Below, piece by piece: positions 6,764 through 13,282 of a DNA stretch of 16,687 nt. The notes beneath the pieces are model-generated. The model had not been told where the DNA came from. It saw only the letters and a program-made list of their open reading frames with translations, and did not search any database. Source of the stretch: Atribacteria bacterium SCGC AAA255-G05 (GTDB taxonomy: Bacteria; Atribacterota; Phoenicimicrobiia; Phoenicimicrobiales; Phoenicimicrobiaceae). Where the stretch lies: the NCBI GenBank assembly GCA_000405605.1, contig ASPA01000046.1:1-16687 (forward strand), given 5' to 3'. A program made the position numbers and the translations under genes. The first letter of the stretch is position 1. The number at the start of each line of letters is the position of its first letter.

Positions 6764-8074
6764 ATGCAAACAAAACTGGAAAGGATAGCAGAAATAGCTA
6801 AAGAAAGACCGGAAGAAAAATTTACATCTTTGGTACACTTGATTAATGAAGAATCGCTCATCCAGGCTCACAGGAAAATGAAGGCTAACAAAGTACCCGG
6901 TATAGACAAGGTAACTAAAGACAAATACGAAGAGAACCTAAAAGAGAATGTCAAAGACCTGGTAACCAGAATGAAAAGAAACGCTTACAGGCCTCAGCCA
7001 GTCTTAAGAAGATACATCTTCAAAACAGGTACTAATAAGACCAGGCCACTAGGCATACCGGCCTACGAGGACAAACTGGTACAGTTTACCCTAAAGGAGA
7101 TACTGGAAGCCGTCTACGAACAGGATTTCTTAAATTGTTCTTACGGGTTCAGACCTCATCTGGGGTGTCATAAAGCCTTAAAAGCACTAAATTACATCAT
7201 AGAGAAGAAAGGGGTAACAACTGTACTAGATGTGGATATAAAGGGATTTTTCGAACACTTAGACCATAGGAGGTTAATGGAGTTTCTATCGATTAGAATA
7301 GCCGACCCCAAGATAAACCGACTGGTAGTAAAATTCTTAAAGGCAGGGGTGACGGAAGAAGGCAGTCTTCTTCCTACCTCAGAAGGAACTCCTCAAGGAG
7401 GAATAATATCTCCTCTATTGGCTAATATCTACTTACATTACGTACTGGATTTATGGTTTAAAGAAAGAATAAGAGAAGGATGTAAAGGTTCAGCGTATCT
7501 GATACGTTATGCCGATGATTTCATCTGTTGTTTTCAATATCCGGAAGAAGCCCATAGATTCTATCAGGACTTAACAGAAAGACTAAAAGAGTTTAATCTG
7601 GAATTGGCTGAAGATAAAAGCAAGATAATTCCTTTTGGTAAAGACAGCCGGGATAGAGCAAAGCCATTAACTTTCGATTTCTTAGGTTTTACACATTATG
7701 CTGGCAAAAGCAAGAAGGGCAAGTTTCGGGTAAAGAGGAAGACCTCAAGAAAGAAGTTCACGGCAAGCCTTAAACGCTGTAAAGAATGGTTGAAAGTTAA
7801 TAGGAATACGAAAACTAAAATCATAATGCAGAAGCTTACTATTAAATTACTCGGGTATTACCGCTATTACGGAATAACGGATAATACTAAAGCCTTAGTA
7901 GGTTTCAGGACAGAAGTGGTTAAACTACTGTTTAAGTGGATGAATAGGAGGAGTCAGAAGAGGAGCTTTGACTGGAATAAGTTTAGCTTATTCTTAAAAC
8001 GCTACCCTCTACCTATTCCTAAAATCACTGTTCATATTTATGATTTGTCTCCTAACTTTAGTTATTTATGTTAA
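6764..8074 (+). CDS. ltrA: Group II intron reverse transcriptase/maturase
   Basis: 436 residues, intron-encoded. It assists intron folding and splicing and copies intron RNA for retrohoming. RT motifs in order: KVPGIDKVT (44-52), RPLGIPAYEDKLVQ (94-107), VLDVDIKGFFEHLDH (154-168, metal-binding Asp158), GTPQGGIISPLLANIYLHYVLD (208-229), RYADDF (248-253, Asp251-Asp252) and FLGFTHY (306-312). The thumb/domain X maturase region spans about 320-410 with KLLGYYRYYG. The protein ends soon after, without the Cys/His HNH endonuclease domain of LtrA, so the element is En-minus and would need nicks or replication forks to prime. GAGAGGAG lies 5 bases before the ATG. All key catalytic residues are intact. 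Confidence 0.95.
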   Translation: MQTKLERIAEIAKERPEEKFTSLVHLINEESLIQAHRKMKANKVPGIDKVTKDKYEENLKENVKDLVTRMKRNAYRPQPVLRRYIFKTGTNKTRPLGIPAYEDKLVQFTLKEILEAVYEQDFLNCSYGFRPHLGCHKALKALNYIIEKKGVTTVLDVDIKGFFEHLDHRRLMEFLSIRIADPKINRLVVKFLKAGVTEEGSLLPTSEGTPQGGIISPLLANIYLHYVLDLWFKERIREGCKGSAYLIRYADDFICCFQYPEEAHRFYQDLTERLKEFNLELAEDKSKIIPFGKDSRDRAKPLTFDFLGFTHYAGKSKKGKFRVKRKTSRKKFTASLKRCKEWLKVNRNTKTKIIMQKLTIKLLGYYRYYGITDNTKALVGFRTEVVKLLFKWMNRRSQKRSFDWNKFSLFLKRYPLPIPKITVHIYDLSPNFSYLC

Positions 8075-8085
8075 GATAATATGAA

Positions 8086-8118
8086 GAGCCGTGTGCATTA
8101 ATAGTGCAAGCACGGTTC
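8086..8118 (+). ncRNA. Group II intron domain V
   Basis: A 33-base hairpin. The lower stem GAGCCGTG pairs with CACGGTTC. The catalytic AGC triad is in the 5' strand, an AG bulge is opposite the upper stem, and the upper stem TGCAT is closed by a short loop. This is the most conserved part of a group II ribozyme and appears intact. Domain VI follows after three bases. Confidence 0.92.
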
Positions 8119-8121
8119 TGT

Positions 8122-8237
8122 GAGGGGTGAGCTTTCAATTTGCCAGGGAACAGATATTGTGACACTTCCATTTAGGAAACGGGAAGCAAACAGGGAATAC
8201 AAACTTGTTCCTAAAGTTTAGAGAAGCTCATCTACTC
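8122..8237 (+). ncRNA. Group II intron domain VI with bulged branch-point A, enlarged
   Basis: GAGGGGTGAGCTT at 8122-8134 pairs with AAGCTCATCTACTC at 8224-8237, leaving A8234 as the only bulged base, seven bases from the 3' end as expected for the lariat branch point. The distal part is unusually large, about 90 bases, with its own stems: AGGGAACAG near 8143 with CTTGTTCCT near 8207, and ACTTCC near 8164 with GGGAAG near 8181. Confidence 0.85.
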
Positions 8238-8240
8238 GAC

Positions 8241-8308
8241 AATTGGTTAATTGGTGGATCGGTCAATTAAATAATCTTGTATCTTGTATTTATTACTAAC
8301 GACTAAAA
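8241..8308. repeat. Right half of the split 8-bp array, then 7-bp units
   Basis: AATTGGTT, AATTGGTG, GATCGGTC and AATTAAAT continue the octamer array in phase. Heptamers ATCTTGT, ATCTTGT, ATTTATT, ACTAACG and ACTAAAA follow up to the nadD leader. Confidence 0.85.
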
Positions 8309-8338
8309 GACGGAGGAAGAATAATTTTTAAGGAAAAA

Positions 8339-8935
8339 GTGAGCATTAAACGTTTAGGAATAATGGGTGGAATATTTGACCCCATACATTGTGGACATTT
8401 ATTTGCAGCCGAAGAAGCGAGGGTTGAATTTAAATTAGATAAAGTAATATTTGTACCCTGTCATCAGCCTGCCCACAAAAGAGAAAATGATATATCTGAC
8501 CCCGAAGGCAGATATTTAATGGCAGTCCTGGCCACCAGTAATAACCAATTTTTCGAGGTATCCAAAGTTGAACTCAATAGGCCGGGACCTTCTTATTCTA
8601 TAGACACTGTTAAAGAATTTTTAAAGATATATCACCATGGGGTTAAAATATTTTTTATCACCGGGGCCGATGCTTTTTTAGAGGTAGATTCCTGGTATAA
8701 AAGTGAGGAATTAATTAAGCTTTGTCAGTTTGTGGCCGCAACCCGGCCGGGATACGATTTGAATAAGTTAGACAAAAAATTTAAAAAAATTATCGAAATT
8801 ATGGAAATCCCCGCTTTATCTATATCTTCTACTGATATCAGAAGAAGAGTGAGAGAGGGGAAAAGCATAAAATATTTACTCCCCCAAGAAGTGGAAGAAT
8901 ATATCTACAAAAAAGGGTTATATAGTAAAATGTAA
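8339..8935 (+). CDS. nadD: Nicotinate-mononucleotide adenylyltransferase
   Basis: Transfers AMP from ATP to nicotinate mononucleotide, giving deamido-NAD in NAD biosynthesis. 198 residues, usual length. The Rossmann nucleotidyltransferase signature GGIFDPIHCGHL is at 10-21 (His17, His20), TGADAFLEVDSWYK is at 108-121, and the C-terminal ISSTDIRRRVREG is at 162-174. A GTG start at 8339 is used because the core begins five residues in; AAGGA lies 4-5 bases upstream. A stronger GGAGG at 8312-8316 would instead serve a rare ATT at 8324, which cannot be excluded. nadD followed by yqeK, an LCP gene and rsfS is a conserved order in Firmicutes and relatives. Confidence 0.95.
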   Translation: MSIKRLGIMGGIFDPIHCGHLFAAEEARVEFKLDKVIFVPCHQPAHKRENDISDPEGRYLMAVLATSNNQFFEVSKVELNRPGPSYSIDTVKEFLKIYHHGVKIFFITGADAFLEVDSWYKSEELIKLCQFVAATRPGYDLNKLDKKFKKIIEIMEIPALSISSTDIRRRVREGKSIKYLLPQEVEEYIYKKGLYSKM

Positions 8936-8941
8936 TATTTA

Positions 8942-8971
8942 GTGCCTGGCACAAAATGTTACATTTTTTTT
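8942..8971 (+). terminator. Tandem palindromes with T-tract between nadD and yqeK
   Basis: GTGCCTGGCAC (8942-8952) is followed directly by AAAATGT-T-ACATTTT (8953-8967) and then more T residues, eight T in all from 8964. The palindromes have one-base centres, so hairpin loops would open some pairs. Either the pair forms a weak intrinsic terminator or attenuator, or it is a small dispersed palindromic repeat. Confidence 0.4.
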
Positions 8972-9005
8972 CAGAACCTCTTAAGACAAGAGATAGGAGA
9001 CAAGG

Positions 9006-9578
9006 GTGGATTTAGATTTGATAAAAATAAGTTTAAAAGAGATGCTAGGCGAAGAGAGATTTGAACACTCGGTTAATACTTCTAAGGTTGCCCGTAAGTT
9101 AGCCATAAAATATAATTATGATGCAGATAAAGCCGAAGTCGCCGGATTATTACATGATTGTGCTAAGGATTTAGATTATAAAACTTTAGAAAAAATGGTT
9201 TTTGAATATAATATCGAACTTGATGAAATTATTCGTAAAATTCCTAAATTGTTACACCCTTTGGTAGGGGCGGTTATCGCAAAAAAGGAATTTAACATTC
9301 AAGATCCCGTTATTTTAAAAGCAATAAAAGCACACAGTACCGGTGCAGCTCAAATGTCCCTTTTAGATAAAATAATTTATCTGAGTGATAAGATTGAACC
9401 TTTAAGAAATATGAATGGGGTGGAAGAAGTAAGAAAAATGGCAGAAATAAATTTGGACAAAGCAGTCTTAATGGCTCTGAACATAGGATTACTATATCTA
9501 ATTAGCAAAGATTTATTAATTCATCCAATTTCTATTGAAGCCAGGAACAATATTCTAAGCAAGGTGGTTTTTATTTAA
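9006..9578 (+). CDS. yqeK: HD-domain bis(5'-nucleosyl)-tetraphosphatase, YqeK type
   Basis: Hydrolyses diadenosine tetraphosphate symmetrically to two ADP, limiting this stress alarmone. 190 residues, one HD domain. Metal-site residues are visible: His21 in FEHSVNTSKVA, His50-Asp51 in LLHDCAKD, His84 in LLHPLVG, His110 in KAHSTG and Asp128 in IYLSDKIEP. The start is GTG, with AGGAGA five bases upstream. Its TAA shares the A of the LCP ATG, so it is coupled to the next gene. Placement next to nadD is the standard context. Confidence 0.92.
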   Translation: MDLDLIKISLKEMLGEERFEHSVNTSKVARKLAIKYNYDADKAEVAGLLHDCAKDLDYKTLEKMVFEYNIELDEIIRKIPKLLHPLVGAVIAKKEFNIQDPVILKAIKAHSTGAAQMSLLDKIIYLSDKIEPLRNMNGVEEVRKMAEINLDKAVLMALNIGLLYLISKDLLIHPISIEARNNILSKVVFI

Positions 9579-10762
9579 TGTATGAAAATAGTTTAGGGGA
9601 TAGGGTAAGAAGAAATAAAGGAAGAGGAATAAAAAAGAAAAAAGAAAAAAAAGTAATCTTAATTATGTTTTCTGTCCTATTATTAGTTGTCCTAATTTTT
9701 TTATTAAAATATTTTGGGATATTTCCCTTCAGCTCTGACATAATGTCTTACAACCGGGTAAATATCTTAATTGTGGGCTGTGACGAGATTGAAAACTACG
9801 GACGCGCAGATACTATTGTTTTTTTAAGCATTTCTCCAAAAACTAAAGATATCCTTATCCTGTCCATTCCTAGAGATAGCAGGGTGGAAATTCCAGAAAG
9901 AGGAATGGACAAAATAAATCATGCCTATGCCTTTGGAGGAGTAAAATTGATATCTAAAACTGTCAGTTCTTTTTTAGATTTGCCGATTCATTTTTATGCG
10001 GTGGCAGATTTTAACGGATTTGTTTATATTATCGACGAGCTAGGTGGGGTAGAAATTGATGTAGAAAAAGAGATGCATTATGTGGATAAGGCAGGAGGGG
10101 TGGAAATAAATCTTCACCCGGGGAAGCAAATATTGAATGGGGAAAAGGCCTTGCAATATATAAGATTCAGGTACGATAAATTGGGAGATTTAGGCCGAAT
10201 AAAAAGACAACAAAAATTAGCCTTAGCCGTAATAAAAAAAATGATAAACTTTGATTCTATGATTAAAATTCCCCAGATATCTGAAGGGATGAAAGATTAT
10301 ATAGAGACTAATATAGAAGCACGGGATACTGTTGCCTTAGCTAATTTGTTCAGAGGTGTAAATCAAGAAAAGTTTAAGGTTGAAACAGTTCAGGGTGAAC
10401 CAGTTTATATTGAAGGAATTAGTTATTTAGAACCAGATGTGGAAGAAGTACGGCAAAGGGTGAAATCACTGATCTATAGTAAAAATAGTGGCATAAAAGT
10501 GGAAGTTTTGAATGGAAATGCTATGACGGGTATTGCTCATAAAATAGCCAATGATTTAGAATTGCAGGGATTTGAAATTGTAAATCTTGGTAATGCGGAC
10601 AATTTTAATTATGAAAAAACTAAAATTATAATATATTCAAAAGAAGTAAATTTAAATAATGAATTTAAAAAACTATTTAACGATTTTGAAATTGTTAAAG
10701 AATATCAAACCAATGCTAATTTAGATTTAGTTATAATATTAGGGAAGGATATGATAAATTAG
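9578..10762 (+). CDS. LytR-CpsA-Psr (LCP) family protein with LytR_C domain
   Basis: 394 residues. A very basic cytoplasmic tail (1-25) and one membrane helix (about 26-47) put the rest outside. The LCP domain covers about 60-225: VNILIVGCDE, GRADTIVF (Arg76, Asp78), SIPRDSRV (Arg99), KINHAYAFGG (109-121), ELGGVEIDV and YIRFRYDKLGDLGRIKRQQ (Arg196, Arg198, Asp204, Arg207). LCP enzymes move polyprenyl-diphosphate-linked glycopolymers onto peptidoglycan; the arginines bind the diphosphate. A LytR C-terminal domain starts near 306 (IKVEVLNGNAMTGIAHKIANDL). The ATG overlaps the yqeK stop. The exact polymer cannot be told from sequence. LCP presence suggests a peptidoglycan wall with attached glycopolymer. 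Confidence 0.92.
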   Translation: MYENSLGDRVRRNKGRGIKKKKEKKVILIMFSVLLLVVLIFLLKYFGIFPFSSDIMSYNRVNILIVGCDEIENYGRADTIVFLSISPKTKDILILSIPRDSRVEIPERGMDKINHAYAFGGVKLISKTVSSFLDLPIHFYAVADFNGFVYIIDELGGVEIDVEKEMHYVDKAGGVEINLHPGKQILNGEKALQYIRFRYDKLGDLGRIKRQQKLALAVIKKMINFDSMIKIPQISEGMKDYIETNIEARDTVALANLFRGVNQEKFKVETVQGEPVYIEGISYLEPDVEEVRQRVKSLIYSKNSGIKVEVLNGNAMTGIAHKIANDLELQGFEIVNLGNADNFNYEKTKIIIYSKEVNLNNEFKKLFNDFEIVKEYQTNANLDLVIILGKDMIN

Positions 10763-10884
10763 TATATAGTATATCGTAAAGAAAATAGAAACCAGAAACC
10801 TAATTATACACCCTATATGCTATTTTATATTCTAACTCCTATCTTTTTTGCGATATACGATATACGACATACGACATACTAACA
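10761..10884. repeat. 7-bp repeat composite between the LCP gene and rsfS
   Basis: AGTATAT twice (10761-10774), CGTAAAG, AAAATAG, AAACCAG and AAACCTA follow, then a stretch without clear units, then GCGATAT, ACGATAT, ACGACAT, ACGACAT, ACTAACA at 10850-10884. The first unit overlaps the LCP stop codon and the last ends just before the rsfS ribosome binding site. Confidence 0.8.
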
Positions 10885-10896
10885 AAAAAGGATGTG

Positions 10897-11280
10897 ATGT
10901 TTTTGAATAAAAATTCATTAGCTATTGCAAAAATGGCTGCAGCTGTTGCCGAAGATAAAAAAGCAAAAGATACAGTAATATTGAATCTAAACAAATTGAC
11001 TCTGATTGCTGATTATTTTGTAATCACCAGTGGTGATTCAGAACCTCAATTAAAGGCAATAAGTAATTTTATTATGAGGAAATTAAAAGAAAACAAAATT
11101 AGATTATTGCATTATGAAGGCAAGCCTGGGACAGGATGGATATTATTGGATTATGGTGATGTGATAGTTCATATATTTTCTAGAGAGAAAAGGAACTTTT
11201 ATGACCTGGAATATATTTGGCAGGAAGCAAAGAAAATTCGCTTATTAAAAAGAAAGAAAATATTAAAGGAGGAAAAATAA
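10897..11280 (+). CDS. rsfS: Ribosomal silencing factor RsfS (Iojap/YbeB)
   Basis: Binds ribosomal protein L14 on the 50S subunit and blocks subunit joining when nutrients are short. About 127 residues. Family blocks are KAKDTVILNLNKLTLIADYFVITSGDSEPQLKAI, then HYEGKPGTGWILLDYGDVIVHIFSREKRNFYDLEYIW. The start is uncertain: GTG 10894, ATG 10897 and TTG 10903 all follow AAAGGA; ATG is chosen for codon type. Its stop overlaps the next ATG (TAATG). It is the usual last gene of the nadD-yqeK-LCP-rsfS set. Confidence 0.94.
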   Translation: MFLNKNSLAIAKMAAAVAEDKKAKDTVILNLNKLTLIADYFVITSGDSEPQLKAISNFIMRKLKENKIRLLHYEGKPGTGWILLDYGDVIVHIFSREKRNFYDLEYIWQEAKKIRLLKRKKILKEEK

Positions 11281-11651
11281 TGAGTGCGAGTGAAGAAGGC
11301 AAGGGAAATTGGGTTTTCGGATTAATAATATTAGCTGTTGGTATCATATTTATAGTTGAGAATTTCACTGATTTAGAAATATGGGGAAGAGTATGGAATC
11401 TGTGGCCGGTAATTTTACTTATTTGGGGAATTAAAGAAATTTGGCAAAATAAATCTATTTTTTTTGGAGTAATACTAATAGCAATAGGAACCATCTTTTT
11501 AGCTAAATATTTTTTCAATTTTGTGATTTCAGAAGATATCTGGAAATTTTGGCCAATATTAATAATTGCCCTGGGGGTCGATCAAATTTTTAAATCTTTT
11601 GGAGGAATTAGGGCTAAAGCTAAGAGGAAAGTAAAAGAAGAAGAAATATAA
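11280..11651 (+). CDS. Small four-helix membrane protein (DUF5668/LiaI-LiaF-like)
   Basis: 123 residues from the ATG at 11280, chosen because AAAGGAGG lies seven bases upstream and because it overlaps the rsfS stop. Four hydrophobic segments form two similar halves. The first pair is WVFGLIILAVGIIFIVENF and WNLWPVILLIWGIKEI; the second pair is SIFFGVILIAIGTIFLAKYF and WKFWPILIIALGVDQIF. The shared W-x-x-WPxxLIxxG pattern indicates internal duplication and fits the DUF5668 membrane domain found in LiaI/LiaF-like envelope-stress proteins. The tail is basic and cytoplasmic. No DNA-binding or enzyme domain is present. It ends one base before the stop of the opposing gene. Confidence 0.75.
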   Translation: MSASEEGKGNWVFGLIILAVGIIFIVENFTDLEIWGRVWNLWPVILLIWGIKEIWQNKSIFFGVILIAIGTIFLAKYFFNFVISEDIWKFWPILIIALGVDQIFKSFGGIRAKAKRKVKEEEI

Positions 11652-12725
11652 TTACTTTTTGTCTACTTCTTCTTGTCGTCGTTTCTTGTTTTTTAACCTT
11701 TTAATTTCTACCAATAGAACTATAGCCCCGATGCACAAATTGAAGTAAAAGGCTATAAATCTCCAGGCTCCTACAAAGATACCCAAAAGGTGAAGAGGGA
11801 CAAAGAAAGAAAATAATGAGGCAAATCCTACTTCTGCTGTCCCACTTCCACCCGGAGTAGGCATAAAAGGTAAAATAAAATAGAATATAACTTGCATTAC
11901 CAATACATGGGAGAAATTAAAATTTAGGTTAAATCCCCAAAGAAGTAAGGGGGTTATTAAAAAAAAGGTGACCCAAAAGATAATCGTGTAGAGGGTAGAT
12001 AACAATAGTTTAATCCAATTTTCTCTTAATAAGGAAAAACTCTTATGGAATTCTTCGATTTCCAGGGTTACTCTATCTAATAAGCGTAATATTTGTTCTT
12101 TTTTGGAAAATTTTAAGATACAGGGTAAATGTTGAATTTTGAAAATTATTCCCAACATCTTATCGGGGTATTTTACCGCTAAGATAAACAAAAAGAGCAA
12201 AAACAGGGAAATTAGTATAGCTCCATTGATAAGAATTGCAGAAATAATGGTGTAATCAGTAATTGTTTTCTTGAAGCTGAAAAAAATAACTGGGGCAAAA
12301 ATAGAAAAAACCAAGGTTTTAATCAGGGGCATGATGGTGGCAACCATAGTAGCCTTACCCAAGGTCATTTTGTTTTTTATGTCTTTATTAAATAAATATA
12401 TTTGGGTGGGCAAAGTACCAGAGAAAAAAGGGGTTATACCACCGGCAAAGTTACTAATATAGTACACTTTTAAGGCTTCTGGAAAAGTAATTTTTTCATT
12501 AACTGCCTCTACCACCATTTTTATTCTGAAGGCATCTATTACAGCAGCAAACACCATTAAAACAAAAGCAAAGAAAAGGTATTCTTTATTAATATAAGAT
12601 AAACTTGTCCAGGTATTCTGGTTAGTAGTAACAAAAGTGATAATTAAAATAACTATAATTCCGATAAATAAGGAAATTACTAATCCCTTAAGGAATCTTT
12701 TTTTATCTAAAATCAACTCGTTCAA
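11652..12725 (-). CDS. UPF0104 / LPG-synthase transmembrane-domain protein
   Basis: 357 residues with about eight hydrophobic helices and no soluble domain. The pattern fits the lysylphosphatidylglycerol synthase transmembrane family (UPF0104, PF03706), with the hallmark PFMPTPGGSGTAEVGF followed by a GAWRFIAFY helix near the C-terminus. In MprF this domain flips aminoacylated lipids; stand-alone members have no agreed substrate, and lipid handling is an inference. The start is TTG at 12725, with AAGGAG about 11 bases upstream. An ATG-AAT-TTT-TGA minigene out of frame lies between them and overlaps the TTG. The C-terminus is very basic. It converges on the DUF5668 gene with no gap. Confidence 0.85.
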   Translation of the reverse strand: MNELILDKKRFLKGLVISLFIGIIVILIITFVTTNQNTWTSLSYINKEYLFFAFVLMVFAAVIDAFRIKMVVEAVNEKITFPEALKVYYISNFAGGITPFFSGTLPTQIYLFNKDIKNKMTLGKATMVATIMPLIKTLVFSIFAPVIFFSFKKTITDYTIISAILINGAILISLFLLFLFILAVKYPDKMLGIIFKIQHLPCILKFSKKEQILRLLDRVTLEIEEFHKSFSLLRENWIKLLLSTLYTIIFWVTFFLITPLLLWGFNLNFNFSHVLVMQVIFYFILPFMPTPGGSGTAEVGFASLFSFFVPLHLLGIFVGAWRFIAFYFNLCIGAIVLLVEIKRLKNKKRRQEEVDKK

Positions 12726-12755
12726 AAATTCATTCGCTCCTTGATTTGTAATTGA

Positions 12756-12897
12756 CCAATTAGAATTAGTTTGCCAGTCAATTTAGTTATCCAGTTAATA
12801 TCAATTAGCCGATTCACCGATTTGCCAATTGGCCAATTAATTTAGTCTACCGGTCCGCCAGTCTTCCAGTTCGCCGGTCTACCAGTCTTCCAGTCTG
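12756..12897. repeat. 8-bp arrays: CCRATTNN then CCRGTYNN
   Basis: Upstream of the UPF0104 gene, scattered units CCAATTAG and CCAGTCAA lead to four exact octamers at 12809-12840 (CCGATTCA, CCGATTTG, CCAATTGG, CCAATTAA). After nine bases come six exact octamers at 12850-12897 (CCGGTCCG, CCAGTCTT, CCAGTTCG, CCGGTCTA, CCAGTCTT, CCAGTCTG). The second set is far GC-richer than the surroundings but keeps the same CC-purine-N-pyrimidine skeleton. Confidence 0.92.
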
Positions 12898-12938
12898 TAG
12901 TCGATACGGCAGGTAATATGTTATTGCTTTCTTTATTT

Positions 12939-13089
12939 AAACTTGTAACTTGCAACCCGTAACTTGTCACTAATTACTTATTGCTTATCACTGTTTTTCT
13001 ATCCGCTCCACGCTAATTTTCTTAACCAGCTAACTAGGCAACTAATTCCATACGCCCCTACTTTTTCAAACTTGAAACCTGCAACCTAC
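12939..13089 (-). repeat. 7-bp repeat composite, inverted copy of 5935-6003
   Basis: On the plus strand the units are ACTTGTA, ACTTGCA, ACCCGTA, ACTTGTC, ACTAATT, ACTTATT, GCTTATC, ACTGTTT (12941-12996), then a TATCCGC/TCCACGC block, octamers TTAACCAG, CTAACTAG, GCAACTAA (13022-13045), and heptamers AACTTGA, AACCTGC, AACCTAC (13069-13089). Read on the minus strand, module order matches the composites near 4360 and 5930. Confidence 0.88.
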
Positions 13090-13120
13090 GGATTAAAGTA
13101 TAGCATATTTCTATTTTTAT

Positions 13121-13148
13121 TTGCAATTTACCAGTAGTATTATATATT
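13121..13148 (+). promoter_or_regulatory. Possible sigma-70-type promoter for the DUF554 gene
   Basis: TTGCAA at 13121-13126 and TATATT at 13143-13148 are separated by 16 bases. This stretch (13090-13270) is free of repeat units, unlike the rest of the gap, and is very AT-rich. The leader would be roughly 125 bases. Confidence 0.4.
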
Positions 13149-13282
13149 ATATGTCTAAGTAGGCTATTACAAGGTATAACAAATTATCTTGCAAAATAAA
13201 TATTTATAAAGTAAATTATGTATAAAACAACGAAACTATATTATAAGCAACTTGATTTGAAAAAAAGGGGGAAATGTTTTTA

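Larger units (their letters stand above)
6259..8240 (+). mobile_element. Group II intron, apparently full length
   Basis: A 1,982-base ribozyme retroelement. The 5' end GTGCG at 6259 fits the GUGYG consensus and the 3' end CTACTCGAC at 8232-8240 fits the usual terminus. The 5' 500 bases are GC-richer than their surroundings and contain many complementary segments expected of domains I-III. The maturase lies in domain IV, domain V is at 8086-8118 and domain VI at 8122-8237. Removing the intron joins AATTGGTC to AATTGGTT and restores an unbroken 8-bp array, which fixes both ends. The TGACC at 6524-6528 could pair with GGTC plus the first 3'-exon A (an EBS1/delta-like contact); this is tentative. 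Orientation matches the flanking genes, so splicing from a read-through transcript is possible. Confidence 0.92.

Noticed and set aside
12756..13089. CRISPR-like array in the long gap
   Set aside because: Units are 7-8 bp and contiguous, with no 20-40 bp repeats, unique spacers or cas genes.
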